Positions 17,373 to 27,175 of a stretch of 64,000 nucleotides of DNA are shown here, piece after piece. The position numbers and the translations under genes were made by a program. This stretch comes from Sneathiella chinensis (GTDB lineage Bacteria > Pseudomonadota > Alphaproteobacteria > Sneathiellales > Sneathiellaceae). The DNA is taken from assembly GCF_012720115.1 (NCBI RefSeq), contig NZ_VNWN01000010.1, positions 1 through 64,000 on the forward strand, read 5' to 3'. Numbering within the stretch: position 1 is the first letter of the stretch; every line of letters starts with the position of its first letter. The notes beneath the pieces are model-generated. The model ran no database searches. It saw nothing but the letters and a program-made list of their open reading frames with translations, and was not told the origin of the DNA.

Positions 17373-17398
17373 ACACCCGGTACAAAAGTACCGGGTGT
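17373..17398 (-). terminator. intra-operon hairpin between dctP and dctQ (TRAP-1)
   Basis: Perfect 11-bp stem ACACCCGGTAC / GTACCGGGTGT with a four-base loop, 17 bases after the dctP stop codon. No U tract follows on the minus strand, so it is better read as a 3' stabiliser or partial attenuator that keeps binding-protein mRNA in excess over permease mRNA. Confidence 0.7.
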
Positions 17399-17415
17399 TT
17401 GCTGGTTTTTGACGA

Positions 17416-18462
17416 CTAGAGCAAACCGAAGTCGGCCATCAAAGTCGCCTGTGACTTCAGCATTTCTTGTGCCAGCTTATCGCCCTTTGTCGCTTTTTCA
17501 AGGGCGCCCTGCGCAACCTTCCGGGACGCGGCGATATCGTCCGTGTCCAGCTTGATCAGCTTGACGCCAGCCTCCTTGAACTTGGCGATATATTCAGCGT
17601 TGGACACCATGATATCCTGACGCAGCGCACCGGAGATTTCGCGGGCGGCCACTTCAAGGGCTGCTTTCTGCTGGGTATCCAGCTTGTTATAGGCCGCTGT
17701 ATTGGCCACATAACCGGTCGCCGTTGTCGGCTGGTGAATGCCCGGCAGAACCAGGAATTTCGCCACTTCATGAAGGCCTGCTTCATAGTTGGCCTTGATG
17801 TCACCACGGTCGGCAATATCAATCAGGCCTTTATCCAGCGCGGAATAGACTTCGGATGTCGGCAGCGGCGATACGGCCACACCGAACTCCGCCATGATGG
17901 AAGACGCCAGACCGACAAAGCGACCTTTCAGGCCCTTCAGGTCTGCGATGCTCTTGATTTCAACGCGGGAATGGATCGGCTCTTCGCCGTAAACGGTCGG
18001 CGCAATATAGGTCAGCCCGGCCGGAGCATAAGACTTGCGAACCATGTCCAGACCGCCCCGCTCATAGAACCAGGCTTCATACATGTCCGCTTCCGGGAAG
18101 CCAAACGGCACCGTGGACGAGAACCCATGCGCCGGGATTTTACCGGCAGTGTACCCGTCAAAGGTTTTCATCATCTGGAACGCGCCGCCGCGAACGGCAT
18201 CAAAAGCCTGCGCATTGGGAACGATGGTGCCACCCGCAAAGGTCTTGATCTGCAGTGAACCCCCTGTCAGTTCCTCAACCCGCTTGGCAAAGCGTTCCTC
18301 GTATTTGTACGGCGTCGTGCTGCCCCCCCACAGGGCCTGCATCCGCCAGTTGGTCACACCGGCGGCTTTTGTCTCAAGACTGGAAACGGCAACGATGGCA
18401 GGCGCGGCAATCGCCGCCTTGCCAAGACTGCCCAGAACTGAACGTCTATCTACTTTGGTCAT
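17416..18462 (-). CDS. dctP: TRAP substrate-binding protein (TRAP-1 DctP, Tat-exported)
   Basis: A 348-residue periplasmic binding protein of the TakP-like DctP branch. The N-terminus MTKVDRRSVLGSLGKAA has a twin-arginine signal, with a hydrophobic stretch ending near ETKAA. The mature part starts NWRMQALWGGSTTPYKYEERF. The TakP-like branch often binds keto or hydroxy carboxylates. It lies directly downstream of a catabolic HMG-CoA reductase, so mevalonate is the most economical guess for the ligand. The ATG at 18462 has GGGAGGAA upstream. Confidence 0.88.
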   Translation of the reverse strand: MTKVDRRSVLGSLGKAAIAAPAIVAVSSLETKAAGVTNWRMQALWGGSTTPYKYEERFAKRVEELTGGSLQIKTFAGGTIVPNAQAFDAVRGGAFQMMKTFDGYTAGKIPAHGFSSTVPFGFPEADMYEAWFYERGGLDMVRKSYAPAGLTYIAPTVYGEEPIHSRVEIKSIADLKGLKGRFVGLASSIMAEFGVAVSPLPTSEVYSALDKGLIDIADRGDIKANYEAGLHEVAKFLVLPGIHQPTTATGYVANTAAYNKLDTQQKAALEVAAREISGALRQDIMVSNAEYIAKFKEAGVKLIKLDTDDIAASRKVAQGALEKATKGDKLAQEMLKSQATLMADFGLL

Positions 18463-18501
18463 ACTGGTTCCTCCCTCTGACCCATGGTTATCAACACACA
18501 C

Positions 18502-19806
18502 TTACGAGGTGGCAAGCAATTCCTTTGCTTTATCCACACTTACATCTCCGGCGGAGACAATGGCCTCGGCGATACGACTGATGTCGTCCCCGGTGGCCCC
18601 GGCCACGATGGCAATGTTCCGCGCATGAAGCGCCATATGGCCCTTCTGAATTCCCTCTGTCGCCAAGGCCCGGAGAGCCCCCATATTCTGGGCCAGTCCG
18701 ACCGCCGCGATCACTTCCGCCAGTTCATTGGCGGATGTTACATCCATCATGGCAAGAGCCGCCCGCGCCGCCGGATGCGTCTTGGTGGCGCCGCCGACCA
18801 GCCCCACCGCCATCGGCAGTTCGATTGTTCCCGTCAGATTTCCGCTGTTGTCCAGTTCCCAGGTGGTAAGGGACCCGTAGTGGCCGTCCTGTACCGCGAA
18901 GGCATGGGCACCCGCCTCGATGGCGCGCCAGTCATTTCCTGTGGCAACGATCACCGGATCGATCCCGTTCATGATCCCCTTGTTATGGGTTGCCGCCCGA
19001 TAGGGGTCCAGCGCCGCCATGACATAGGCTTCGACAATACCCTCGGCAACGTCCTTGCCAACCAGTGTCTCGGTGTCCAGCGCCTCAACCGGGATGGTGA
19101 CCCGGGCCCGGACAATCCGCTGGTCCGCAAGGTTGGACAGAATGCGCAGACGAACCGAACCGCCTGTGATTTCCTCCACCTTCGGTGCGACCATTTCCGC
19201 CATTGTATTGACCGTATTCGCCCCCATGGCATCGCGCACATCCACCAGCAGGTGCATGACGATCATGGCACCAATCGGTGTGTCCTCGAACACGTGAACC
19301 TCAATATCCTGACACCCGCCACCAAGACCGATCAGCACCTTGTCCCGGGAATTGGCCAACGTGATCAGATCGTCTTTACGCTCCAGAATCTTGAAACGGG
19401 CCGCATGGGGATCATTGATCCCGACAACCTGTACCTGCGCCCGCATGATGGGCCGCGTTGCGTGGGCATGGAAACCGCCATGATCACGGGCGATCTTCGC
19501 CATGTAGGACGCCGCGGCAACAACAGAAGGCTCCTCAACCGCCATGGGCACAAGATAGTCCCGGCCGTTGACCACAAAATTCGTTGCCACACCCAGCGGA
19601 ATTTCAAATTTCCCGATCACATTCTCGATCATGCCATTGGCCAGTTCGAGCGGAAGCGCCCCTTCCCCATCAAGGGCGACCGACTGTTCCTGCGAAAGCT
19701 GTGCTGCCTGAACAATCAGGTCCTTGCGGTCTTTCGGCTCAATATTGCGCAGGTTTGAAATCCGTGATGAAATGGTTTTACGGCTTTCAGACACTTGGTT
19801 CTGCAT
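18502..19806 (-). CDS. mvaA: class II (degradative) HMG-CoA reductase
   Basis: A 434-residue hydroxymethylglutaryl-CoA reductase. Class II markers are [35 protein letters not shown] and [15 protein letters not shown], closely like the Pseudomonas mevalonii enzyme (about 428 residues). There it runs in the catabolic direction, oxidising mevalonate with CoA to HMG-CoA. The frame extends far upstream, but the family start is the ATG at 19806, with CGGAGA ahead. It heads the TRAP-1 operon and is divergent from a MocR regulator. The HMG-CoA lyase that usually partners it is not in this window. Confidence 0.93.
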   Translation of the reverse strand: MQNQVSESRKTISSRISNLRNIEPKDRKDLIVQAAQLSQEQSVALDGEGALPLELANGMIENVIGKFEIPLGVATNFVVNGRDYLVPMAVEEPSVVAAASYMAKIARDHGGFHAHATRPIMRAQVQVVGINDPHAARFKILERKDDLITLANSRDKVLIGLGGGCQDIEVHVFEDTPIGAMIVMHLLVDVRDAMGANTVNTMAEMVAPKVEEITGGSVRLRILSNLADQRIVRARVTIPVEALDTETLVGKDVAEGIVEAYVMAALDPYRAATHNKGIMNGIDPVIVATGNDWRAIEAGAHAFAVQDGHYGSLTTWELDNSGNLTGTIELPMAVGLVGGATKTHPAARAALAMMDVTSANELAEVIAAVGLAQNMGALRALATEGIQKGHMALHARNIAIVAGATGDDISRIAEAIVSAGDVSVDKAKELLATS

Positions 19807-19932
19807 AGATTTCTCCGTGAAGTTACTTGCATATTCACTAGCAGGGCGCCATAGTTCCGAATAGGTACAATTGTGCAAATTAATCGAAAACCGTACCCAT
19901 AAAACATACAGTACAGTTATCAAGAGGCTGCT
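19807..19932. promoter_or_regulatory. divergent promoter region of mvaA and MocR regulator
   Basis: The 126-bp spacer carries two similar blocks, GGTACAATTG (about 19866) and AGTACAGTTA (about 19911), in direct orientation. Direct repeats are the usual target of MocR regulators. This is a candidate operator only. Confidence 0.35.
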
Positions 19933-21351
19933 GTGACCCGCACCGAGAAACTCGTCGCTCTTTTTCAGGAACAGATCGAAGCCGGAACCCTGAAGCCGGG
20001 GGAACGCCTGCCGTCCATCCGCCGGGCTGCAGAAGAATACGGGGTCTCGAAAAATACGGTGATTGAGGCTTATGAGCGACTGGTGGCCGCCGGGTGGATT
20101 ATTCCGCGCCCCGGTTCCGGCTTTTACATCAATGCGCACACCACGGCCCCGGCGACGGCCCATCGCCCCCATTTCGAGGAAGCGCGGGATGCGGTTTCCC
20201 TGCTGCAGGCGCAGTTGGACAAAAGTTTCACCTTGCGGGTGGGGGACGGACGCCCCCCTTCCAGTTGGATGGGTGAGCAGATTTTCCGCCGACACATGAA
20301 ATCCCCGGTCGGCGATGCGGACGAGCAATCCGGGTACGGTTCCGCCCTGGGATACACCCGGTTGCGGGAACGCCTGGCCTCCCTGCACCAGACACAGGGC
20401 CTGAAGGTAACCTCGTCACAAATCCTCATGACCTTCGGGGCCAACCATGCCCTTGACCTGATCACCCGCTATTTCCTGACGCCGGGCTGTACCGTTCTGG
20501 TGGATGAACCGGGCTATTATCCGCTGTTTGCCAAGCTGAAACTGGCCCGGGTGAATATTGAGGGGGTCCGGCGCACGCCGCAAGGGCCGGATCTGAACGA
20601 ACTGGAGCAAAAAGCAAGAGACCTGAAGCCGGTCATGTTTTTTACCCAGTCGCGGGGACAAAACCCGACCGGCAGTTCCATGGACCTGCCAACCGCCCAT
20701 GAAGTCCTGCGCCTTGCCGACAGGCACAGCATGCTGGTCGTGGATGACGATCCCTTCCTGCACCTGCCGGATGTGGACGGAACGCCGCTATCCCTGCTTG
20801 ACCAGTTTCGCAACACCATCTGCATCGGCACCTTTGCCAAAACCCTGTCGGCCAGCCTCCGCGCCGGCTATATCATGGCCCGCGAGGATATCATCGCCCC
20901 GCTGACCGAGCTCAAGATGATCACCTCGGTCAACTCGTCCCGCCATTCCGAGATGCTGATCTATAACTTCCTTGAGCGGGGGGAGTATCACCGGCATCTG
21001 AAACGCCTTCAGAACCGGATCAACGAGGCGGCCCGCGCCGTCATCAGCGGCACGGAAAAAGCAGGGTATGAATTATTCTGCCCCCCGACCGGCGGCTATT
21101 ACACCTATCTGACCTTGCCGGACGGTATGAACGATCTGGAGGTTGCCAAGAGGGGGGCGGCAGAAGGCATCTTCATCGCTCCTGGCTCTCTTTTCTCGTC
21201 AAACATGCTGGCCCAACCCGCGGGCCTTCGCATCAATGTGGCCCGCGCCGCCGATGCCCGCTTTTTCCGGTTTCTGTCGGCCCTGCGAGACGGTCAGGGG
21301 GCGGACCAGCCCACCAGCGCCAACACGAACGGCCCCGACAGCAGGTTCTGA
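19933..21351 (+). CDS. MocR-family regulator (GntR HTH + aminotransferase-like domain)
   Basis: A 472-residue fusion. A GntR winged helix (residues about 3-70, [28 protein letters not shown]) is followed by a fold-type I aminotransferase-like domain (about 110-460). That domain has the usual [16 protein letters not shown] region, and [17 protein letters not shown] holds the expected PLP lysine. MocR proteins use the PLP domain as an effector sensor. The start is GTG, with AGAGG upstream. Divergent from the mevalonate genes, it probably controls them. Its last 19 codons overlap the convergent DUF2182 gene. Confidence 0.92.
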   Translation: MTRTEKLVALFQEQIEAGTLKPGERLPSIRRAAEEYGVSKNTVIEAYERLVAAGWIIPRPGSGFYINAHTTAPATAHRPHFEEARDAVSLLQAQLDKSFTLRVGDGRPPSSWMGEQIFRRHMKSPVGDADEQSGYGSALGYTRLRERLASLHQTQGLKVTSSQILMTFGANHALDLITRYFLTPGCTVLVDEPGYYPLFAKLKLARVNIEGVRRTPQGPDLNELEQKARDLKPVMFFTQSRGQNPTGSSMDLPTAHEVLRLADRHSMLVVDDDPFLHLPDVDGTPLSLLDQFRNTICIGTFAKTLSASLRAGYIMAREDIIAPLTELKMITSVNSSRHSEMLIYNFLERGEYHRHLKRLQNRINEAARAVISGTEKAGYELFCPPTGGYYTYLTLPDGMNDLEVAKRGAAEGIFIAPGSLFSSNMLAQPAGLRINVARAADARFFRFLSALRDGQGADQPTSANTNGPDSRF

Positions 21352-22127
21352 TAAACCAGAAGCCCTGCCCAAAACAGAAGCCCGAGCCCAAGCGGAACGC
21401 TGATCCGCTGCCCCCATGCGGTATTTTTCTCAATCCCCATAAGGACAGCCAACACCAGCATCCAGCCAAGATTGCCGGTCCCCACCACAAACATCAGCAT
21501 CATCAAGGCCCAGCAACACCCGACACAGAAAAGCCCATGATGAACCCCCAGCAGAAAGGCCTGACGACCATGCTGGCGGCCCCGCCACCGCTCAACCACA
21601 AAACTGAGTGGGGTGCGGCATTTTTCAAGACATCGGTATTTCAACGGGCTGAACTGAAACAAACCGGCCGTAAAAAGGATGACAGCCCCCATAACCCACC
21701 CGTTCAGTTGCAGCCACGAAGACTGACTGACAATCTGGAACAGGCCCCAGTCCAGCGCGTGGGCGACGACGCCAAACGCCGTCCAAATCCCCAAATACCC
21801 GGCAATAAGAAAAAGCATCAATCGTCCCGCATCCGGCCTTTTTCGGGTCAGACGACGGAAAATCTCCAGCAGGGGCAGGGTTGTCGGCAGCATCATGACC
21901 ACCAGCATCAACACCCATCCCCCCACATAGAGAACCAATGGCAGAACCAGTTCCCCGGCGGGCAGGCTTTGACAGAGCGCCGCAATCAGCGCCCTGTCAT
22001 CCCACGTCCCATGATTGAGATATCGCCCGTAAGACGACGATCCCCACAGAAACAGGAGACCCCAGGACAGCAGCACAAGCCCCGCCATCAGCGGCAGGAA
22101 CAAACTGCGATGGGAAGCGCGTGTCAT
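21294..22127 (-). CDS. DUF2182 integral membrane protein
   Basis: A 277-residue polytopic membrane protein of the DUF2182 (COG5486, 'predicted metal-binding') family. Characteristic parts are the WVLMLVVMMLPTTLPLL helix, the SPLKYRCLEKCRTPL loop and GVHHGLFCVGCCWALMMLMF. Conserved Cys, His and Met residues in the membrane suggest metal handling, but no function is established. It follows a DUF1326 gene, a recurring partnership. Its 3' end overlaps the MocR gene by 58 bases. Confidence 0.88.
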   Translation of the reverse strand: MTRASHRSLFLPLMAGLVLLSWGLLFLWGSSSYGRYLNHGTWDDRALIAALCQSLPAGELVLPLVLYVGGWVLMLVVMMLPTTLPLLEIFRRLTRKRPDAGRLMLFLIAGYLGIWTAFGVVAHALDWGLFQIVSQSSWLQLNGWVMGAVILFTAGLFQFSPLKYRCLEKCRTPLSFVVERWRGRQHGRQAFLLGVHHGLFCVGCCWALMMLMFVVGTGNLGWMLVLAVLMGIEKNTAWGQRISVPLGLGLLFWAGLLVYQNLLSGPFVLALVGWSAP

Positions 22128-22191
22128 AAATGAAAACAGGAAAAGGGCAGCTTCTGAACGACCTTACACCGCAAGGCGCTGCCCCTTGCCC

Positions 22192-22794
22192 CTAGTTGTC
22201 AAACATGAAAACGCTTTGCAGGGCGTTGTGATCACTCAGGTTCTGGGAAACACCAACCTTGGCATTCTCGGCCCTGAATGATTTCGCCTTGGCCACAAAG
22301 ACCGGCGCGCCCGGCACAGTAGAGAAGATGGTATCCGACAGGGTGGTCGGCTCTCCGGCCCCGCTCAGGTAATTCTCCATCTCAGCAAAGGCAACATCCC
22401 CGACCCGCACGGTTCCCGCTCCGCCCGAGACCTTGAACTCGATGGGCGCCCGCTCGACAGAGACCACCTCGCCAACCAGTTGCACCAGTTCGGCAACCGG
22501 CCCACCGGCCTCACCGGTATAGACCTTCAACAGGGCGGCTTCCTGCTCCGGTGACGCGGCATCATCCACATAGGCCGCGGCCTTCCAGTTGCCATCCAAT
22601 ACATTTCCGGGAATATGGACAATCATGGCCAGCGTCAGGCCGGACACATCAACCCCCTCGATCTGGCCCTTGTCAAAATGCCAGGCCATCACACTGTCAC
22701 AGGTGTCGTTATCCGGATCTTCCCCAATCCAGCAGGGGCACAGAACTTCGCAATTACACACTTCAAGCAATCTACCCTCAAGATGGTATCCCAT
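22192..22794 (-). CDS. DUF1326 domain protein
   Basis: A 200-residue soluble protein of the DUF1326 (COG5588) family. The N-terminal stretch LEVCNCEVLCPCWIGED has four cysteines in the typical spacing, suggesting metal or redox chemistry. It ends in the family's FRAENAKVGVSQNLSDHNAL region. The start is the ATG at 22794, with a near-perfect AAAGGAGG upstream; longer readings are artefacts. Probably co-transcribed with the DUF2182 gene 64 bases downstream, perhaps as a metal-linked membrane pair. Function unknown. Confidence 0.88.
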   Translation of the reverse strand: MGYHLEGRLLEVCNCEVLCPCWIGEDPDNDTCDSVMAWHFDKGQIEGVDVSGLTLAMIVHIPGNVLDGNWKAAAYVDDAASPEQEAALLKVYTGEAGGPVAELVQLVGEVVSVERAPIEFKVSGGAGTVRVGDVAFAEMENYLSGAGEPTTLSDTIFSTVPGAPVFVAKAKSFRAENAKVGVSQNLSDHNALQSVFMFDN

Positions 22795-22948
22795 CCTTTC
22801 CTCCTTTAACGGAATCGATTGAAAGGGTACGCGTATTTTTCTACTTTTTATGGTAAAGCGACGAATGCCGGTAAGTATACCTGAAAGCCCTGAAAACAGC
22901 CAGAAAAACAAGGGAAAACATGGCCATTACTGCCCCGAAAAACCGAAA

Positions 22949-22976
22949 CGGGCCTTCCCCCATCGGAGAAAGCCCG
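22949..22976 (-). terminator. terminator of the beta-amino-acid operon
   Basis: On the minus strand, CGGGC and GCCCG arms with a mostly paired interior are followed by TTTCGGTTTTT. It lies 66 bases after the stop of the aminotransferase at 23042 and before the separate DUF1326-DUF2182 unit. Confidence 0.6.
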
Positions 22977-23041
22977 CCTATTCTGTTTCCCCTAACAGGG
23001 AATACCACCAGACCGGGGCACCGGCCCCCGTTATCTTTATG

Positions 23042-24355
23042 TTACGCCTGTTCCAGACAAAGCGCCCCATACTCCCCGGCGGTTTTCAGGATCGCCGCCC
23101 GAATGGTTGCCAGATCCTGATCCGTCATGGGAAGGGACAGGAAAATATCGCCGCGCCCGGTAAAGGCCACGCCAGACAGCAATCCGGTCAGGTTCAACAC
23201 CCGCCGAAACGCAAGGCTGGCCGGTGTGGTATCAGCGGCCCGCTCCGGGGCGGTTTCCCTCAAATGAATGCTGATCAGGGACCCCATCCCGGACACATGG
23301 AACCGGGGGGACAGGGCCTTCAGGTCACGGTCCAGTTGCTGGCGAAATGTCTCTGTCTTCTCAAGGAAGGCGTCGGCAATCTCTTCAGAGAACACCTCGG
23401 ACAGTCCCATGCTGCCAGCAGCCATGGAACAGACATTGTTATTGAACGTCCCCGCATGGCTGAGATTCCCGGCAATCCGGGGATTGAACCGGCTCATGAT
23501 ACGTTCGCTGCCGCCGAAGGCCCCCAGCGGAAACCCGCCGCCAAGATATTTTCCGAGAGTCGTCAAATCGGGAGTGATGCCCAACTGTTTCTGAACACCA
23601 CCACTGCCAAGGCGGGAGGTCTTGACCTCGTCAAAAATCAGGACGGAGCCGCTTTTCTCTGTCTCGTCCCGAAGCGCCTGCAGGAATTCCCGCTGTCCTG
23701 CGATATTACCTGCCGCCCCAAGGACCGGTTCGACAAAGGCCGCCGCGATCCGGCGCCCTTCCTCGGCAAACGTTTTCCGAACCTGCTCCGCATCGTTATA
23801 GGGCAGAACAATCCAGTCGAACGGCACATTCATCGGGTTGCCACCCCCACCAAAGGTCATGACACCCCCGTGGTAGGCCCCGTCGAACACAACAATCGCC
23901 GAGCGACCTGTCACATGCCGGGCCGTCACCGCCGCCAGCACGTTGGCTTCTGTCCCTGAGTTGCAGAACCGGACAAGGTCAACGGACGGGAACCGTTCAC
24001 AAACCAGTTCTGCAAGCCGGGCCTCATACAAATTGGGCGCCCCCAATACAATTCCACTTGCCATGGCCGTGGACACCGCCCCCAGAATTTGAGGGTCGGA
24101 ATGCCCGTAAAGGCCGGCCGAGAATTCCCCCACACAATCCAGAAGAACATGCCCGTCCACGTCATGAAGATACGCCCCCTCTCCTCTTTCGATCACCAGC
24201 GGAAAGGGATCGAAATGCAGGACCGAGCGGGTATTCCCCCCCGGCATCCAGTTTTCAGCCATGGCCATCATGGCCTGACTGCGAGGGTTGCGCTGGCTGT
24301 ATTCTTCTTTCAGATCGTCGATAACACGATCAAGGGCGGACATATTCGGCTTCAT
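23042..24355 (-). CDS. class III aminotransferase, HemL-like, probably beta-amino-acid specific
   Basis: A 437-residue fold-type I PLP enzyme resembling glutamate-1-semialdehyde aminomutase. The phrases NTRSVLHFDPFPLVIERGEGA, FCNSGTEAN, YHGGV, PFDWIVLPYNDA, TTLGKYLGGG (PLP Lys) and HAGTFNNNV track, from memory, the beta-phenylalanine aminotransferases of Variovorax and Mesorhizobium, including the Arg in NTRS that contacts the substrate carboxylate. Product would be a 3-oxo acid, a suitable substrate for the adjacent CoA-transferase. The frame begins at a TTG at 24376; the ATG at 24355 behind GGGAAGA is preferred. Last gene of the operon. Confidence 0.85.
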   Translation of the reverse strand: MKPNMSALDRVIDDLKEEYSQRNPRSQAMMAMAENWMPGGNTRSVLHFDPFPLVIERGEGAYLHDVDGHVLLDCVGEFSAGLYGHSDPQILGAVSTAMASGIVLGAPNLYEARLAELVCERFPSVDLVRFCNSGTEANVLAAVTARHVTGRSAIVVFDGAYHGGVMTFGGGGNPMNVPFDWIVLPYNDAEQVRKTFAEEGRRIAAAFVEPVLGAAGNIAGQREFLQALRDETEKSGSVLIFDEVKTSRLGSGGVQKQLGITPDLTTLGKYLGGGFPLGAFGGSERIMSRFNPRIAGNLSHAGTFNNNVCSMAAGSMGLSEVFSEEIADAFLEKTETFRQQLDRDLKALSPRFHVSGMGSLISIHLRETAPERAADTTPASLAFRRVLNLTGLLSGVAFTGRGDIFLSLPMTDQDLATIRAAILKTAGEYGALCLEQA

Positions 24356-24402
24356 GGGATCTTCCCGGAATGGCAAGTGAAACAGTATGGAAGAAACAGG
24401 TC

Positions 24403-25095
24403 CTAGACGGTGTCCGGGACCTCAATCACTTTCAGGTCCGCAGGGATTTCCACCGCAGCACCTGTCTTTTCAACGATCATGTCCACGGTAACGCCGGGGG
24501 CAATTTCCTTCAGGACAAAGCCGGACGCCGTGACATCAAACACACCGAAATCGGTGAACACGCGCTTGACCACACCGGTCGCTGTCAGCGGATAGGTGCA
24601 GGTTTCCAGCAATTTCGGCTCTCCGGTCCGGGTAACATGATCCGTAATGATGAACACGTTCGGCACACCAGCCACCAGATCCATCGCCCCGCCAACCGCG
24701 GGAATGGCATCGGGGGCCCCGGTTGACCAGTTGGCAAGGTCGCCGCTGGCGGAAACCTGCATGGCCCCAAGGATACAGTAGTCGATGTGGCCGCCCCGGA
24801 TCATGGCGAAACTGTCCGCATGATGAAAGAAGGAGGCGCCAGGCAGCAAGGTAACCGGCTTTTTACCCGCGTTGATCAGGTCAGGGTCTTCCTCGCCCTC
24901 CGCTGGCCGGGGACCAAAGCCCAGAATGCCGTTTTCCGTGTGATAGATGATCTGCCGGTCGCCGGGAACAAAATCGGCGACCATCTCGGGAATACCGATC
25001 CCCAGATTGACAAAGGCACCATCCACAAGATCCTGCGCGGCACGCCATGCCATTTGCGGCCGGCTCAGACCGGCTTTTGTGTCTGCATTGCTCAT
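24403..25095 (-). CDS. 3-oxoacid CoA-transferase subunit B
   Basis: A 230-residue beta subunit of a family I CoA-transferase. FVNLGIGIPEMVADFVP and YHTENGILGFGP contain the catalytic Glu region (SENG-type), and GGHIDYCILGAMQVSASGDLANW follows. With subunit A it moves CoA, usually from succinyl-CoA, to a 3-oxo acid such as 3-oxoadipate or acetoacetate. It overlaps subunit A by four bases; AAGGAG precedes the ATG. Confidence 0.92.
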   Translation of the reverse strand: MSNADTKAGLSRPQMAWRAAQDLVDGAFVNLGIGIPEMVADFVPGDRQIIYHTENGILGFGPRPAEGEEDPDLINAGKKPVTLLPGASFFHHADSFAMIRGGHIDYCILGAMQVSASGDLANWSTGAPDAIPAVGGAMDLVAGVPNVFIITDHVTRTGEPKLLETCTYPLTATGVVKRVFTDFGVFDVTASGFVLKEIAPGVTVDMIVEKTGAAVEIPADLKVIEVPDTV

Positions 25096-25802
25096 GGGTA
25101 GGATACTCCTTGCTCAATCAACACGGATTCGATCGCGGGGTCGGCCACTTCGACCACCTTGTTTACAAAAATACCGGGGGTTACGACCACTTCGGGATCG
25201 ATGCCCGAAGCCTCGACAACCTGCCGTGCCTGAACAATGGTGGTCTTCGCCGCCATCGCCATGATCGGCCCGAAGTTCCGAGCTGCCTTGTAATAGGTGA
25301 GGTTGCCAAGCGGATCGGCTTTTTCGGCGCGGATCAAGGCGAAATCAGCCTTGAGGCCATATTCCAGAACATAGGAACGACCTTCGATCTCGCGGACTTC
25401 CTTTCCTTCCGCAAGGGGGGTGCCCACGCTGGTCGGGGTATAGAAGGCCGGCACACCGGCACCGCCAGCGCGAATACGCTCGGCAAGGGTTCCTTGCGGC
25501 ACCAGTTCCAGTTCGATCTCGCCTCGGCGATACAGTTCCGGGAAAACCTTGGATTGGGACGACCGCGGATAGCTGCAGATCATCTTGCGGACCCGCCCGG
25601 CGCCGATCAGCGCGGCCAGACCAACCTGTCCGTTGCCTGTATTATTGTTGATGACCGTCAGATCCCGTGCGCCCTGATCAATCAGAGCATGGATCAGTTC
25701 AATGGGGCTTCCAGCCTCCCCGAAGCCGCCGATCATGACGGTTGCACCGTCCTTGATATCGGCAACCGCCGCCTCGACAGAGGGGCAGATTTTATTAATC
25801 AT
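25092..25802 (-). CDS. 3-oxoacid CoA-transferase subunit A
   Basis: A 236-residue alpha subunit. The CoA-binding region GATVMIGGFGEAGSPIELIHAL is followed by INNNTGNGQVGLAALI and KAARNFGPIMAMAA, all PcaI/ScoA-like. The PcaI-like N-terminus suggests a 3-oxoadipate-type enzyme, but substrate assignment from sequence is weak. GAGGAAAC precedes the ATG. Located between two class III aminotransferases, it probably activates the 3-oxo acid made by one of them. Confidence 0.92.
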   Translation of the reverse strand: MINKICPSVEAAVADIKDGATVMIGGFGEAGSPIELIHALIDQGARDLTVINNNTGNGQVGLAALIGAGRVRKMICSYPRSSQSKVFPELYRRGEIELELVPQGTLAERIRAGGAGVPAFYTPTSVGTPLAEGKEVREIEGRSYVLEYGLKADFALIRAEKADPLGNLTYYKAARNFGPIMAMAAKTTIVQARQVVEASGIDPEVVVTPGIFVNKVVEVADPAIESVLIEQGVSYP

Positions 25803-25812
25803 ACCAGTTTCC

Positions 25813-27153
25813 TCAGATTTGGTTGATTGTTTCGAGTGCCCGGTTCAAGCCTTTCGAGAACCGGCTCACTATCTCCGTTATTTCAGGTTCCGTAACGGTA
25901 TAGGCCGGAGAAAACACCACATGATCCCCACGGCGACCGTCAATCGTGCCGCCGCCCGGGTAGGTCATCAAACCTTCCTCAAGCGTGAGCCTCTTGACGG
26001 TTGCATTCAGGTTCAGACCCGGATCGAACGGGGTCTTTGCGGAGCGATCGGCGACCAGTTCAATACCGACAAACAGTCCCTTGCCCCGAATATCCCCTAC
26101 ATGGGGATGTTCTGCAAACTCTTCTCGCAATGACTGTATGAATTGTGCGCCTCGGGCTTGCACCTTTTCCAGCAGCCGGTCTTCGTGAATGACCTTTTGA
26201 ACGGCCAGCGCCCCGGCGCACGCCACCGGATGCGCCATATAGGTAAAGCCATGTTTCAGCGCACCGGACCCCGCATAGAGGTCCTGCAGGATGCGATCCC
26301 CGACCAGAACTGCGCCGATCGGCTGGAAGCCACCGCCCAGCCCCTTGGCCGTTGTCAACAGATCAGGGACGACCCCGTCCTCCTCACAGGCATACAGGGT
26401 TCCGGTCCGGCCCATTCCGCACATGATTTCGTCAAAAACCAGCAAAACACCATACTGATCACAAATCTCGCGAATGCGCCTGAGATATCCCGGCGCGGCG
26501 GGCGCACAGCCAAGCGTCGCTCCGACGACCGGTTCCATGATAAAGGCCCCGACCGTTTCAGGCCCCAGCTCCAACAGTGCCTCTTCCAGAAGGTTCGCGG
26601 CCCTCAGGCCATATTCTTCAAGGCTTTCCCCGTCTTGCTGCAAACGGTAAGAGTAACATGGCTCAATCCAGTGCCCTTCAAACAGCATGGGCTTGTAAAT
26701 CTCGCTCCGTGCCAGGTTACCCCCGACGGACAGCGCCCCAAGGGTTGCCCCATGGTAACTCTGCCGCCGGGAGATGATCCGTGTTCTTTGCGGCTCTCCC
26801 CGTTCCACCCAGGTCTGGCGAACGAGTTTGAGGGCCGCTTCCACCGCTTCTGATCCTCCTGAACAGAACAGCACGCGAGACAACCCCTTGGGGGCCTGCC
26901 GGATCAGCTGTTCTGCCAGTTCTTCTGCCGGGTTGGTGGTGAAGAACGAGGAATGCACGTATGAGACTTTGTCCAACTGTTCCCGGATGGCGTCGGTCAC
27001 CCGGGGGTCTTGATGACCAATACAGGAAACAGCGGCCCCCCCGGACACAGCATCCAGATAGGTTTTTCCGTCTCGATCCGTTACCCACACCCCCTTCGCC
27101 GAAACGATGGAGGGAGGGGTTACGGAAACGTTGCGATGAAGAACACAGGTCAT
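25813..27153 (-). CDS. class III (omega-type) aminotransferase
   Basis: A 446-residue aspartate-aminotransferase-superfamily enzyme. Landmarks are GGAAVSCIGHQDPRV, FCSGGSEAVEAALKL, SYHGAT, the FDEIMCGMGRTGT stretch with the PLP-ring Asp, and LTTAKGLGGGFQPIGAV with the catalytic Lys. Omega-type members convert terminal or beta amines to aldehydes or ketones, mostly with pyruvate as acceptor. AGGAGA lies before the ATG. It sits between hyuB and the CoA-transferase genes, so it and the HemL-like enzyme probably act on products of HyuAB. Confidence 0.9.
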   Translation of the reverse strand: MTCVLHRNVSVTPPSIVSAKGVWVTDRDGKTYLDAVSGGAAVSCIGHQDPRVTDAIREQLDKVSYVHSSFFTTNPAEELAEQLIRQAPKGLSRVLFCSGGSEAVEAALKLVRQTWVERGEPQRTRIISRRQSYHGATLGALSVGGNLARSEIYKPMLFEGHWIEPCYSYRLQQDGESLEEYGLRAANLLEEALLELGPETVGAFIMEPVVGATLGCAPAAPGYLRRIREICDQYGVLLVFDEIMCGMGRTGTLYACEEDGVVPDLLTTAKGLGGGFQPIGAVLVGDRILQDLYAGSGALKHGFTYMAHPVACAGALAVQKVIHEDRLLEKVQARGAQFIQSLREEFAEHPHVGDIRGKGLFVGIELVADRSAKTPFDPGLNLNATVKRLTLEEGLMTYPGGGTIDGRRGDHVVFSPAYTVTEPEITEIVSRFSKGLNRALETINQI

Positions 27154-27175
27154 TTTCGGTCTCCTGCCCTAGCGC

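Noticed and set aside
18502-20388. A 628-codon open frame suggesting an extended HMG-CoA reductase
   Set aside because: The first ~194 codons have no family resemblance, overlap the MocR gene on the other strand and contain its promoter; the true start is at 19806.
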